A stretch of 64,000 nucleotides of DNA, from positions 186,001 to 250,000 of the forward strand of contig JBBEAM010000016.1 of assembly GCA_040882845.1 (NCBI GenBank). Direction: 5' to 3'. The notes beneath the pieces were generated by a model. It made no database searches. It saw only the letters and a list, made by a program, of their open reading frames with translations, and had not been told where the DNA came from. This document shows, piece after piece, positions 1 to 8,391 of the stretch. The DNA comes from JBBEAM01 sp040882845 (GTDB taxonomy: Bacteria > Pseudomonadota > Alphaproteobacteria > Kiloniellales > DSM-21159). How positions within the stretch are numbered: the stretch's first letter is position 1; the number at the start of each line of letters is the position of its first letter. The translations under genes and the position numbers were made by a program.

Positions 1-595
1 CGAAGTCCTCATGATCGATCCGCCCGGCCGCCGCAAGCACGGTGCTGCCGGCGGTGTAGTTGCCCGCCAGGTAGCCGCGCAGATCCTCGCGCGAGAAGCT
101 GCCGACGGTCTCGGCGCGGCCGAGCACCGGGCGCCCGACCGCCTGTCCGGGAAAGGCGGTTTCCTGAAAATGGTCGAAGATGATGTCGTCGGGGGTGTCC
201 TGGGCCTGGCCGATCTCCTGCAGGATAACGCTGCGCTCGCGCTCCACCTCCTGCGGCGCGAAGGTCGAGTTGAGCAGGATATCGGAGACGATATCCAGCG
301 CCAGCGGGGCATCCTCGGTCAGGACCTTGGCGTAGAAGGCGGTGGTTTCGCGGCTGGTGTAGGCATTGAGATGGCCGCCGACCGCCTCGATCTCCTCGGC
401 GATCTGGCGGGCGCTGCGCCGCACCGTGCCCTTGAAGGCCATGTGCTCCAGGAAGTGGGCGATACCGTTGACCGGCGGGGCCTCGTGGCGCGCGCCGATA
501 CCGACCCAGGCGCCGAGCGACACCGTCTCCACGGAGTCCATGCGGTCGGTGGCGACCGTCAGACCGTTATCCAGGCGGGTAACTTGAACGCTCAT
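1..595 (-). CDS. M16 family zinc peptidase (PqqL/MPP-like), N-terminal part only
   Basis: Reading leftward from the ATG at 593-595, the frame stays open to the window edge, giving about 198 residues of an unfinished protein. It starts with a typical M16 strand (RLDNGLTVATDRMDS). It carries the inverted zinc motif HFLEH at about residues 47-51, followed by a Glu-rich helix (ERSVILQEI) that supplies the third ligand in this family. There is no signal peptide, so it is likely cytoplasmic, like the alphaproteobacterial homologues of mitochondrial processing peptidase. It begins 11 bases after the thrC stop on the same strand, so the two are probably cotranscribed, a common alphaproteobacterial pair. 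The C-terminal half lies outside the window. Confidence 0.9.
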   Translation of the reverse strand, partial: MSVQVTRLDNGLTVATDRMDSVETVSLGAWVGIGARHEAPPVNGIAHFLEHMAFKGTVRRSARQIAEEIEAVGGHLNAYTSRETTAFYAKVLTEDAPLALDIVSDILLNSTFAPQEVERERSVILQEIGQAQDTPDDIIFDHFQETAFPGQAVGRPVLGRAETVGSFSREDLRGYLAGNYTAGSTVLAAAGRIDHEDF

Positions 596-606
596 GCCGT
601 CTTTCC

Positions 607-2022
607 TCAAGCCACTTGCCGGCGCGCGCGGCTGCCGCGGCGCACGAAGTCCTGCACCGCTGCCAAATCGTCAGGCAGGGTCTCGCAGCGCTCGGGACGC
701 GCGAGAAGATCGGCCAGCGAGGGCGGCAGCTCCGGGGTCAGGCCCAGGGCCCGCTCTACCGCAGCCGGGAACTTCGCCGGATGCGCCGTCGCCAGGGCGA
801 CCACGGGGATCGCAGGATCCTGCCAGCAGGCCCGCGCAGCGGCCACGCCGATGGCGCTGTGCGGATCGAGCACTTCGCCGGTCTCCTCGTAGGTCCGCTT
901 CATCTCAGCCAGGGTGCCCGCGTCATCCAGCCGGTAGCCCGTGAACAGTCCGGTCAGCCCGGCAAGCTGGTTGCCGCCGAGGCTGAAACCGCCGGTCTTG
1001 CGGAATTCGGTCATGGTCTTGGCGACAGCCGCGCCGTCGCCGCCGAGGGCGTCGTAGAGCAGCCGCTCGAAGTTGCTGGAAACCTGGATGTCCATGGAAG
1101 GAGAGTAAGTCGGCGTGACCCCCGCCATGGTCATGCGGCCGGTCTCGAAAAAGCGGGTCAGGATGTCGTTGCTGTTGGAGCCGACGATCAGCCCGGCGAT
1201 CGGCAGGCCCATCCTGCGCGCCGCATAGGCGGCGAAGACGTTGCCGAAGTTGCCGGTCGGCACGGCGAAGGCGATCTGCCGCTCCGGCGCGCCGAGCGCC
1301 AGCGCCGCCGTCACGTAGTAGACGATCTGCGCCATCACCCGCGCCCAGTTGATCGAGTTGACGGCGGAAAGGTTCATCTCCTCGCGGAAAGCCGTGTCGC
1401 CGAACATCGCCTTCACCAGGTCCTGGCAGTCGTCGAAGGTGCCTTCCAGGGCGATGTTGTGGACGTTGGCATCGGCGACCGTGGTCATCTGGCGGCGCTG
1501 CACCTCGCTGACCCGCCCCCGGGGGTGGAGGATGAAGATGTCGATCCGCTCGCCGCCGCGGCAGGCCTCGATCGCTGCCGAGCCGGTGTCGCCGGAGGTT
1601 GCGCCGACGATGGTCACCCGCGCGCCGCGCGCCGCCAGGACATGCTCGAAAAGGCGGCCGAGCAGCTGCATGGCGACATCCTTGAAGGCCAGGGTCGGCC
1701 CGTGGAACAGCTCCTGCAGCCAGAGCCCGGACTCGAGCTGCTTCAGCGGCGCCACGGCCTTGTGCCGGAAGCCGGCGTAGCTGTCTGCGACGATGCGGCG
1801 GAAGTCCGCCTCCTCGAGGCTGCCCTCGACGAAGGGCCACATCACCCGGAAGGCGACCTCGGCATAGGGCTGGCCCGCCAAACCGCGCAGCGCCGCCGCG
1901 TCGAGCTGCGGCCAGCTCTCCGGCAGGTAAAGACCGCCATCGCTGGCAAGGCCGGCGAGCAGGACCTCGTCGAAGCTCAGGGCCGGCGCTTGGCCGCGGG
2001 TCGAGATGTAACGCATGGGCAA
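607..2022 (-). CDS. thrC: Threonine synthase
   Basis: This 471-residue protein converts O-phosphohomoserine to threonine using pyridoxal phosphate, the last step of threonine biosynthesis in the cytoplasm. The N-terminus (MRYISTRGQAP, then LASDGGLYLPE) is diagnostic of the family. The PLP lysine sits in TLAFKDVA at about residue 114, and the cofactor-binding loop GATSGDTGSAA is present. Length matches the longer, fungal/proteobacterial subgroup. A ribosome-binding-like GGAA lies just before the ATG. Upstream is a 141-base gap to a divergent gene, which must hold the promoter. Downstream the M16 peptidase follows after 11 bases, suggesting an operon. Confidence 0.96.
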   Translation of the reverse strand: MPMRYISTRGQAPALSFDEVLLAGLASDGGLYLPESWPQLDAAALRGLAGQPYAEVAFRVMWPFVEGSLEEADFRRIVADSYAGFRHKAVAPLKQLESGLWLQELFHGPTLAFKDVAMQLLGRLFEHVLAARGARVTIVGATSGDTGSAAIEACRGGERIDIFILHPRGRVSEVQRRQMTTVADANVHNIALEGTFDDCQDLVKAMFGDTAFREEMNLSAVNSINWARVMAQIVYYVTAALALGAPERQIAFAVPTGNFGNVFAAYAARRMGLPIAGLIVGSNSNDILTRFFETGRMTMAGVTPTYSPSMDIQVSSNFERLLYDALGGDGAAVAKTMTEFRKTGGFSLGGNQLAGLTGLFTGYRLDDAGTLAEMKRTYEETGEVLDPHSAIGVAAARACWQDPAIPVVALATAHPAKFPAAVERALGLTPELPPSLADLLARPERCETLPDDLAAVQDFVRRGSRARRQVA

Positions 2023-2163
2023 TTCCGTTCCAATCAGGCGCGCAATCTATCCGCCAGGGCGCGGTGCAGCAAGGCATGGGCGATTGCCTGTTTGCGCAGA
2101 GCTTGTCTTCAGTCATGCTGGCGGCTCGGCAAGACCGCGAGGGAGGCTTGCCCCTTGTACATC

Positions 2164-2637
2164 ATGCGGACCAAGACCGACGTCAAGCTGGACGCGCGCA
2201 AGCGCTGGGCCCTGCCCGACCGGGTTTTCTTCGCCTGCGGCGCCTGCCACATCCTCGCCTACGCCTTTCAAGAGCGCTACGGCGCGGAAGGGCGAAAGGC
2301 GATCTGGATCAAGCCCCGGGAAGGGCTCACGGGAAACCACATCTTCGTCGCCTCGGCGGACTGGGCCTTCGACTATCACGGCTACTGCGAGCGGCAGCGC
2401 TTTCTCGATCATTACACGCGCCGCGCCTGTCACTACCAGCCGGGCTGGGTCGCACAGCTCGAGGAGCTGCCCTTCGAGGTCCTGATCTCCGAGGCCAAGT
2501 CCCTGACCTATCAGGGTCTCTGGCTGCGCGAACCGGAGCAGTTCCTGGAAAACGCCCTGCCCCGGGCGCGGCGCTACCTGGAGCGCTTCAAGCCGCCCCC
2601 AGATAGCGTCTGCGCAGATGCGCCTCGAAAACCCTAG
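2164..2637 (+). CDS. Conserved hypothetical protein, 157 aa
   Basis: I do not recognise this protein. From the ATG at 2164 it has 157 residues, rich in aromatic and charged residues, with a Cys pair near residue 24 (FFACGACHI) and a Tyr/His-rich middle (FDYHGYCERQRFLDHY). No signal peptide or membrane helix is evident. A TTG three codons upstream (2155) is an alternative start. It is divergent from thrC. Its last 50 bases overlap the 3' end of the convergent M32 peptidase, so the two C-termini are read from opposite strands of the same DNA. GC-rich third positions along the whole frame support coding. Confidence 0.6.
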   Translation: MRTKTDVKLDARKRWALPDRVFFACGACHILAYAFQERYGAEGRKAIWIKPREGLTGNHIFVASADWAFDYHGYCERQRFLDHYTRRACHYQPGWVAQLEELPFEVLISEAKSLTYQGLWLREPEQFLENALPRARRYLERFKPPPDSVCADAPRKP

Positions 2638-4096
2638 GGTCGAGCGGCGCCCCTGTCGCCGCGGCGACGATCTCCTCCCCGCTCAGGCTGGAGCCGAGGC
2701 CGTGCACCTTCTCGCGCAGCCAGGCGAGCAGCGGCGCGAAGTCGCCGCGGGCCAGGGCGGCGGGAATCTCCGGCCGCGCCGCCCTGGCGGCGGCGAAGAG
2801 CTGTGCGGCGGTCATCGCGCCGAGGCTATAGGTCGGGAAGTAGCCGAAAGCGCCGTCGTACCAGTGGATGTCCTGCAGGCAGCCGCGCCTGTCGTCCGGC
2901 GGCGTAATGCCGAGCAGCCGCTGCATCGCCTCGTTCCAGGCACCCGGCAGCTCTGCGGGGTCGAGATCGCCGGAGAGTAGGGCCTGCTCCAGCCGCGTGC
3001 GCAGGATGACATGCGCCGGGTAGGTCACCTCGTCGGCATCGACGCGGATGAAATCGGGCCGCACGCGGTTGACCAGGCGCAGCAGGTTCTCCGCCTCCCA
3101 GACCGCCCCTTCTCCTTCGAAGGCGGCGCGGGCCAGCGGCGCCAGGTAGCCGATGAACTCGGGACTGCGGCAGGCCTGCATTTCGATCAGCAGGGACTGG
3201 CTTTCGTGCAGCATCATGCCGCGCGCCTTGCCGACCGGCTGCAGCCGCCAGTCCGCCGGCAGCCCGCGCTCGTAGAGGGCATGTCCGGTTTCGTGCAGCA
3301 CGCCGCTGAGCGAGGTCAGAAAGTCGGCATCGTCGTAGCGGGTGGTGATCCGCACGTCCTCCGGCACGCCGCCGCAGAAGGGATGCAGCGAGGTGTCGAG
3401 CCGGCCGTGGCGGAAGTCGAAGCCGACCTGGGCCATGACCTGACGGGCTAGCGCCTCCTGCCTGGCGACGGGAAAAGGCCCCTCCGGCATCCGCGCGGCC
3501 GGCGCCGCCGCCTGACACTCGAGAACCTCCTCCAGCAGCCCGGGCAGGAAGCTCTCGACCTGGGCGAAAACGGCGTCGATCCGTGCCGCCTGCAGACCCG
3601 GTTCATAGAGATCGAGCAGGGCGTCGTAGGGACTGCAGCCGAAGACCTCGGCCTTGCGGGCCGCCGCCTCGCGGGTCAGGGCCAGCACCTCGCGCAGCGC
3701 CGGCAGCACCAGGGCGAAATCCGACTTCGGCCGCGCTTCCCGCCAGATCATCTCGCAGCGGTTACAGGCCTTGCTCAAGGCCTCGACGAAGGCGGAATCC
3801 AGGGCCGTGGCGTGGCGCCACTCGCGGCGCATCTCCCGCAGGTTGGCCGCGCGCCAGGGGTCGCCGCCGTTCAGCTCCGCCTCGGCGGCATCGAGCAGCT
3901 CGCCGGTACGCCCATGGGTCAGCAGCTCGTGGCCGAGCACGCCCAGGGCCGCAAGCTGCTCGCTGCGCGCCTCCGCGCCGCCCTCGGGCATCAGCGTCGC
4001 GCCGTCCCAATGCAACAGGCCTTCGGCTTCACGCAGGGCATTGAGGCGGCGGAAACGCTGCTCCAGCTCCCGATAATTTTCGATTCCGCCCGACAC
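2588..4096 (-). CDS. Carboxypeptidase Taq (M32) family metallopeptidase
   Basis: A 502-residue M32 metallocarboxypeptidase that releases C-terminal amino acids from peptides in the cytoplasm. The zinc site HETGH lies at residues 268-272 in the context SLSGVLHETGHALYERGLP. Other family landmarks are HPFCGG (about 238-243) and the late segment GYFPTYSLGAM. Length matches the family norm of about 500. It is transcribed leftward from a short divergent region shared with the membrane protein at 4174. Its C-terminus overlaps the convergent gene ending at 2637 by 50 bases. No operon partner is evident. Confidence 0.93.
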   Translation of the reverse strand: MSGGIENYRELEQRFRRLNALREAEGLLHWDGATLMPEGGAEARSEQLAALGVLGHELLTHGRTGELLDAAEAELNGGDPWRAANLREMRREWRHATALDSAFVEALSKACNRCEMIWREARPKSDFALVLPALREVLALTREAAARKAEVFGCSPYDALLDLYEPGLQAARIDAVFAQVESFLPGLLEEVLECQAAAPAARMPEGPFPVARQEALARQVMAQVGFDFRHGRLDTSLHPFCGGVPEDVRITTRYDDADFLTSLSGVLHETGHALYERGLPADWRLQPVGKARGMMLHESQSLLIEMQACRSPEFIGYLAPLARAAFEGEGAVWEAENLLRLVNRVRPDFIRVDADEVTYPAHVILRTRLEQALLSGDLDPAELPGAWNEAMQRLLGITPPDDRRGCLQDIHWYDGAFGYFPTYSLGAMTAAQLFAAARAARPEIPAALARGDFAPLLAWLREKVHGLGSSLSGEEIVAAATGAPLDPRVFEAHLRRRYLGAA

Positions 4097-4173
4097 TGCC
4101 CGCCTCCGCCGTTTCGCTTTGCTCCCGCTCCTTCTATAAGAGAGCGCGCCCGCCGACCAGAGGAGTACGACAG

Positions 4174-4626
4174 ATGGCCGCGAAACACCTGCCGCAGGCC
4201 GAATTCCGCCTCGATCCGCTGAAGACCGTCCTCCAGACGGCGATGGTGGCTGGCGTTTTCGTTCTCGCCGGCTGGCCGCTGATCGATCCCGAGGCCCGCG
4301 ACGGCGACTCCCTCACCGCCATGATCATGCTGCTCGTCATCGGACTCTACATGGGCTATCTGCTGGTCCGGGACCTCCTGGCGGGCAATCCGGTGATCGC
4401 CGTCGCGCCGGAGGGTCTGATCGACCGCCGCGGCACCCCGGCCGTGCTTCCCTGGACCGAAATCGTCGAGATCGAGGTCCGGCGCCTGACCTTCATGCCG
4501 GGCCTGCGCGTACGTCTGCGCAACGGCGAGCGCCGCGAGATCGACACCATGCTGCTGAACGCCAAGGCGGCGAAGATCCTCGAGGCGGCGCGGCCGCATC
4601 TGCTGGCGTCGGAAAAGAACGGTTAG
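4174..4626 (+). CDS. Small membrane protein with PH-like C-terminal domain (STM3941-like)
   Basis: This 150-residue protein has two predicted membrane helices (about 20-37 and 49-69), then a soluble domain of alternating strands (VAPEGLIDRRGTPAVLPWTEI, shown in part). That pattern resembles small bacterial PH-like/STM3941 proteins, a fold-level guess rather than an assignment. The ATG follows AGAGGAG with 8-base spacing, supporting the start. It is divergent from the M32 peptidase and converges on SURF1 with a 4-base overlap of stop codons. Function unknown. Confidence 0.7.
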   Translation: MAAKHLPQAEFRLDPLKTVLQTAMVAGVFVLAGWPLIDPEARDGDSLTAMIMLLVIGLYMGYLLVRDLLAGNPVIAVAPEGLIDRRGTPAVLPWTEIVEIEVRRLTFMPGLRVRLRNGERREIDTMLLNAKAAKILEAARPHLLASEKNG

Positions 4627-5333
4627 GAACGGCGGCGCAGGCCGTAGATCAGGTAGATAACCGCCAGCACCGCCGCCAGACCGAACCAGGTCAGCGCGTA
4701 CTGCAGGTGGTCGTTCTTGAACGTCACCTGGGTCTGGCCGCCGATCGGATAGTCGCCGACATGCTGACCCGCCGCCGCGTCGAGGTAGACCTCGGTCACC
4801 GGGTTTTCCAGCCCGGCCGCCGCCGCCATCGCCGGCAGGTCCGGCCAGAGCCAGAGATTGGCTTGCGGGTCGTTGGCCGGGGCGAAGGCCGCGAAGCCCG
4901 ACCAGCCGCCGCTGCGCAGCAAGCCCTCGATTCGGACCTGCCCCCCGATCTGGCCTGCGGCCCTGCTTGCCGGATCCCGGCGGTCCGGCGGCACCCAGCC
5001 GCGGTCGATCAGGATCTGCCGGCCATCGGCCAGGGCGAAGGGCGTCACCACATGCAGCCCGACCTGCCCGTCGCGCACCCGCGAAGCGAAGTAAAGCTCC
5101 CGGTCATGCAGGTAGCGGCCCTCCACGGCAATCGGCAGATAGGCGAGGTCCTGGGGCTGGGGAAAGCTCTCGGGCAGCGTACCTGGCGGCTGCGCCAGAC
5201 GCTCCCCAGTCTGGGCGATCAGCGCTTCCTTCCACTCCAGACGCTGCAGCTGCCAGGCGCCGAGTCCAAGCAGTACGGCCAGGCAGAGAAGCGTGAAGAC
5301 GGTAGGCCAGAAGCCGGGGCGGAAGGCGGTCAC
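4623..5333 (-). CDS. SURF1 family cytochrome c oxidase biogenesis protein
   Basis: A 236-residue SURF1 homologue. The family acts in heme insertion or assembly of cytochrome oxidase subunit I in the inner membrane. The architecture is diagnostic: an N-terminal membrane helix (about 10-28), a periplasmic domain with the conserved GxYxxDRE-like segment (GRYLHDRELYF) and ILIDRGWVP, and a C-terminal helix (about 212-232). It is the last gene of the leftward oxidase operon, 10 bases after the DUF983 gene, which fits its assembly role. Confidence 0.94.
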   Translation of the reverse strand: MTAFRPGFWPTVFTLLCLAVLLGLGAWQLQRLEWKEALIAQTGERLAQPPGTLPESFPQPQDLAYLPIAVEGRYLHDRELYFASRVRDGQVGLHVVTPFALADGRQILIDRGWVPPDRRDPASRAAGQIGGQVRIEGLLRSGGWSGFAAFAPANDPQANLWLWPDLPAMAAAAGLENPVTEVYLDAAAGQHVGDYPIGGQTQVTFKNDHLQYALTWFGLAAVLAVIYLIYGLRRRS

Positions 5334-5343
5334 GGGAGGCGGA

Positions 5344-5739
5344 TCACTCCTGATCGTAGTCTTCCAGGCCGCTGTCGCTGGCCCGGTGTTTGTACTGCAG
5401 GGCGATCATCACGCCCTTCATCGGGCGCAGCAGCGCCAGCGCGGCGCCGAGGATGACCGTGGTCCAGATCGCCATGTGCAGCCACATCGGCGGCGCAAAG
5501 GCGGATTCCACCAGCAGCGCCATGGGCACCACCAGCGCGCCTAGGATAAAGATCAGGAAGATCGCCGGTCCGTCGCCGCTGTCGGCCTTGCGCAGGTCGA
5601 GACCGCAGTGCCCGCAACGCTCGGCGACGGTGAGGAAGCCGTCGTAGAGCCTGCCGCGGCCGCAGCGCGGGCACTTGCAGGCAAGGCCCGCGCCGGCAAC
5701 CGAGACGCTGGGGTAAGTGACCTCGTCGTCCTTGGCCAC
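5344..5739 (-). CDS. DUF983 zinc-ribbon membrane protein
   Basis: A 131-residue protein with two Cys pairs near the N-terminus, CPRC (23-26) and CGHC (42-45), forming a probable zinc ribbon. Two hydrophobic helices follow (about 58-78 and 83-105). This is the layout of the DUF983 family, which in Alphaproteobacteria sits between ctaE and surf1 as it does here. Its molecular role is unknown; position in the oxidase operon suggests a part in assembly. It starts 10 bases after the ctaE stop. Confidence 0.9.
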   Translation of the reverse strand: MAKDDEVTYPSVSVAGAGLACKCPRCGRGRLYDGFLTVAERCGHCGLDLRKADSGDGPAIFLIFILGALVVPMALLVESAFAPPMWLHMAIWTTVILGAALALLRPMKGVMIALQYKHRASDSGLEDYDQE

Positions 5740-5749
5740 TGACCCGGTC

Positions 5750-6580
5750 TTAATGGGCCGCCGTGCCGGCGCCCCACCAGTAGATGCAGACGAAGAGGAA
5801 CAGCCAGACCACGTCGACGAAATGCCAGTACCAGGCGGCGGCTTCGAAGCCGAAGTGATGGTCCGGCTTGAAGTGGCCGAGGTAGGCGCGCAGCCAGCAG
5901 ACTGCCAGGAAGATCGTGCCGATCATCACATGGAAGCCGTGAAAGCCGGTCGCCATGTAGAAGGTCGAGGAGTAGATGCCGTCCTTGAAGCCGAAAGCGG
6001 CGTGACTGTACTCGTAGGCCTGCAGGCCGGTGAAACACACCCCCAGCAGGACGGTGATCGCCAGGCCCTGCAAGGTCGCCTGGCGGTCGCCCTGCTGCAG
6101 GGCGTGATGCGCCCAGGTCACGGTGCAGCCGGACAGCAGCAGGATCAGGGTGTTGAGGAAGGGCAGGTCGAAGGGCGCGAAGGTCAGCACGCCCTCGGGC
6201 GGCCAAACTCCGCCGGTCACCTCGACCCGGCTGAACTGCTTGACTTGGTCGGGGAAAAGCGCGACGTCGAAGTAGGCCCAGAAGAAGGCGGCAAAGAACA
6301 TTATCTCCGAGGCGATGAAGAACAGCATGCCGTAGCGCATGGAGATCTGCACCACGTCGGTATGATGGCCCTCGTAGGTCGCCTCCTTGACCACCCGCAT
6401 CCACCAGCCGGTCATGGTGAGGATCACCATCAGCACGCCGATCGGCAGCACCGCCGCGGTGATGTCGTGCATGTAGAGCACCAAGCCTCCGGTCAGGGCG
6501 AAAGCCGCGATGGCGCCGATCAGCGGCCAGATGCTGGGATCGACCAGATGGTATGGATGGTTCGGTGCTGCGTGTGCCAT
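5750..6580 (-). CDS. ctaE: Cytochrome c oxidase subunit III
   Basis: A 276-residue integral membrane subunit III of the aa3-type oxidase, with seven predicted helices. The N-terminus (HPYHLVDPSIWPLIGA) and the segments SEIMFFAAFFWAYF, FHVMIGTIFL and WYWHFVDVVWLFLF are textbook subunit III. Length matches bacterial homologues. It follows the Cox11 gene by 38 bases and precedes DUF983 by 10. It has no redox centre; in this family it stabilises subunit I and its proton uptake. Confidence 0.97.
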   Translation of the reverse strand: MAHAAPNHPYHLVDPSIWPLIGAIAAFALTGGLVLYMHDITAAVLPIGVLMVILTMTGWWMRVVKEATYEGHHTDVVQISMRYGMLFFIASEIMFFAAFFWAYFDVALFPDQVKQFSRVEVTGGVWPPEGVLTFAPFDLPFLNTLILLLSGCTVTWAHHALQQGDRQATLQGLAITVLLGVCFTGLQAYEYSHAAFGFKDGIYSSTFYMATGFHGFHVMIGTIFLAVCWLRAYLGHFKPDHHFGFEAAAWYWHFVDVVWLFLFVCIYWWGAGTAAH

Positions 6581-6618
6581 GTCTCTATCCCCTGCCGTAC
6601 CGCCGGGCTCTCCCGGGC

Positions 6619-7275
6619 TCAGTTCCGTTGTGCCGTTTGTGTTGCGTCCGCCGCGCCCTCGCCCTGGCCGACCGCCTCGCCCTCGTCCTGCAAGGGCAGA
6701 TCGTCAAGGTCCTGGAAAAAGGTGTAGGACAACGTGATCGTCTCGACGCTATCCATCGAGGGATCGTCGACCAAGCTGGGATCGACGTAGAAGCTCACCC
6801 CCATCTCGACCCGCTCGCCCGGCTTCAGGGTCTGCTGCGAGAAGCAGAAGCAGGCGACCTTCTGGAAGTACGCCCCGGCCTTCAGAGGCGTGACGTTGAA
6901 CACGGCGGTGCCGTGGGTCTCGCGCGCCGAGAGATTGTGCGCGCTGTAGAACACCAGGGTCGGCTCACCGATCTTGACCTCGACCTCGCGCTGCTCGGGC
7001 TGGAAGCGCCAGGGCAAGGCTGGATTGATGTCGGCGTTGAAGCGCACCTTGATGCTGCGCTCCAGCGGCGCGTCGGGCACCTGGTCGGCGACCTGGGTCG
7101 TGCCGCCATAGCCGGTCACCTGGCAGAACAGGCTGTAGAGCGGCACGGCGGCGAAGGACAGGCCGACCATGCCGGCGACCACGCCGGCCAGGGCCAGGCC
7201 CATGCGGCGGTTGCCGCGTGCACGGCGGCTCTGTCCGCCGTCGTCGCTCTGGCGTGTGTCGGGCGCGGCGCTCAC
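6619..7275 (-). CDS. ctaG: Cytochrome c oxidase copper chaperone CtaG/Cox11
   Basis: A 218-residue Cox11-type copper chaperone that delivers copper to the CuB site of subunit I on the periplasmic side. One N-terminal membrane helix (about 26-48) is followed by a periplasmic beta domain. The copper-binding CFCF motif is at 142-145 (KVACFCFSQQTL) and the conserved FYVDP lies further on. Translation appears to start at GTG (7273-7275). That start lies one base after the stop of the tiny coxF-like gene, implying translational coupling. Confidence 0.96.
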   Translation of the reverse strand: MSAAPDTRQSDDGGQSRRARGNRRMGLALAGVVAGMVGLSFAAVPLYSLFCQVTGYGGTTQVADQVPDAPLERSIKVRFNADINPALPWRFQPEQREVEVKIGEPTLVFYSAHNLSARETHGTAVFNVTPLKAGAYFQKVACFCFSQQTLKPGERVEMGVSFYVDPSLVDDPSMDSVETITLSYTFFQDLDDLPLQDEGEAVGQGEGAADATQTAQRN

Positions 7276-7276
7276 A

Positions 7277-7414
7277 TCAGCCTCCGGACATCCGAATGAT
7301 CGCGACGAAGTAGACCAGCACCATGAAGGCGATCAGCGCAGCCAGAACCGCGTAGTTCTTGAGCCGTTTGCGCCGGTGCACCTCGCTGTCGCTGTTGCTG
7401 CGCCGCGCCGCCAT
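7277..7414 (-). CDS. CoxF-like small membrane protein, 45 aa
   Basis: A 45-residue reading frame fills the gap between ctaB and ctaG exactly. It has a basic, polar N-terminus (MAARRSNSDSEVHRRKR), one hydrophobic helix (about 21-41) and the tail IRMSGG. Its ATG overlaps the ctaB stop (TAATG), and its TGA ends one base before the ctaG GTG, so it is tightly coupled to both. Small single-helix proteins at this place in alphaproteobacterial oxidase operons are usually called CoxF or oxidase assembly proteins. Assignment rests on position, size and topology. Confidence 0.8.
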   Translation of the reverse strand: MAARRSNSDSEVHRRKRLKNYAVLAALIAFMVLVYFVAIIRMSGG

Positions 7415-8364
7415 TATCCCATGCCCCCGGGCAGTACGGACAGGACGCCCGAAGCCCCGCTGTCGACGATCAGCATGGCGAAGAGCACGAAGAGATAGAG
7501 GATCGAAAAGCCGAACATTTGCTTGGCGGCGCGATCCCCGGCCGCATCGCCCTCACGCAGCACCTTGATGGCGCAGCCGACGAACAGCAGTCCCATCGCC
7601 AGCGCCACGGCGCCGTAGGCCAGACCGGCGAAGCCGAACAGACTTGGCGCCAGCGCCACCGGCAGCAGCAGCAGGGTGTAAATCAGCATCTGGCGCTTGG
7701 TCGCGGCCCGGCCAGCGACCACCGGCAGCATCGGCACGCCGACCTTTTCGTACTCGCCGGCGCGGTAGAGCGACAGCGCCCAGAAGTGCGGCGGCGTCCA
7801 CATGAAGATGATCAGAAACAGCGCGATGGATTCGACCGAGACTCCGCCGGTCACAGCGGCCCAGCCGATCATCGGCGGGAAGGCGCCGGCGGCACCGCCG
7901 ATGACGATGTTCTGCGGCGTCCGTCGTTTCAGCCAGACGGTATAGACGAAGACGTAGAACAGCACGGCAAGTGCCAGCAGTCCCGAGGCCACCCAGTTGA
8001 CCGCCACGCCAAGCAGCATCACCGAGAAGATCGCCAGGATGACGCCGAAGGCCAGCGCCTCGGAGGGCTGGACCCGTCCCCTGGGGATCGGCCGGCCGCG
8101 GGTGCGCGCCATCACCGCGTCGATGTCGCGGTCGTACCACATGTTGATCGCTCCGGCGGCGCCGGCGCCGATTGCGATGCAGAGCACCGCGACCGCCGCC
8201 AGGAACCAGTGGATCTGTCCCGGCGCGGCGATCAGGCCGGCGAAGCCGGAAAACACGACGAGCGACATCACCCGCGGCTTGAGCAGCGCGATGTAGTCGC
8301 GCAGCTCCTCCCGCCCGCCGGCAGCGGACGAAATCTGGCCGACATTCAGGGAAACGTCGCTCAC
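7414..8364 (-). CDS. ctaB: Protoheme IX farnesyltransferase (heme O synthase)
   Basis: A 316-residue UbiA-superfamily enzyme that transfers a farnesyl group to heme b to make heme O, the precursor of the heme a in this oxidase. The first Asp-rich prenyl-diphosphate site NMWYDRDIDAVMARTRGR lies at about 74-91, followed by RPIPRG. Multiple hydrophobic helices and the MWTPPHFWALS segment are typical. It lies 27 bases after ctaD and overlaps the next gene by one base, so it is a clear operon member. Confidence 0.97.
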   Translation of the reverse strand: MSDVSLNVGQISSAAGGREELRDYIALLKPRVMSLVVFSGFAGLIAAPGQIHWFLAAVAVLCIAIGAGAAGAINMWYDRDIDAVMARTRGRPIPRGRVQPSEALAFGVILAIFSVMLLGVAVNWVASGLLALAVLFYVFVYTVWLKRRTPQNIVIGGAAGAFPPMIGWAAVTGGVSVESIALFLIIFMWTPPHFWALSLYRAGEYEKVGVPMLPVVAGRAATKRQMLIYTLLLLPVALAPSLFGFAGLAYGAVALAMGLLFVGCAIKVLREGDAAGDRAAKQMFGFSILYLFVLFAMLIVDSGASGVLSVLPGGMG

Positions 8365-8391
8365 GTCGTCTTTCCTTTCCGGCCCAAGGCC

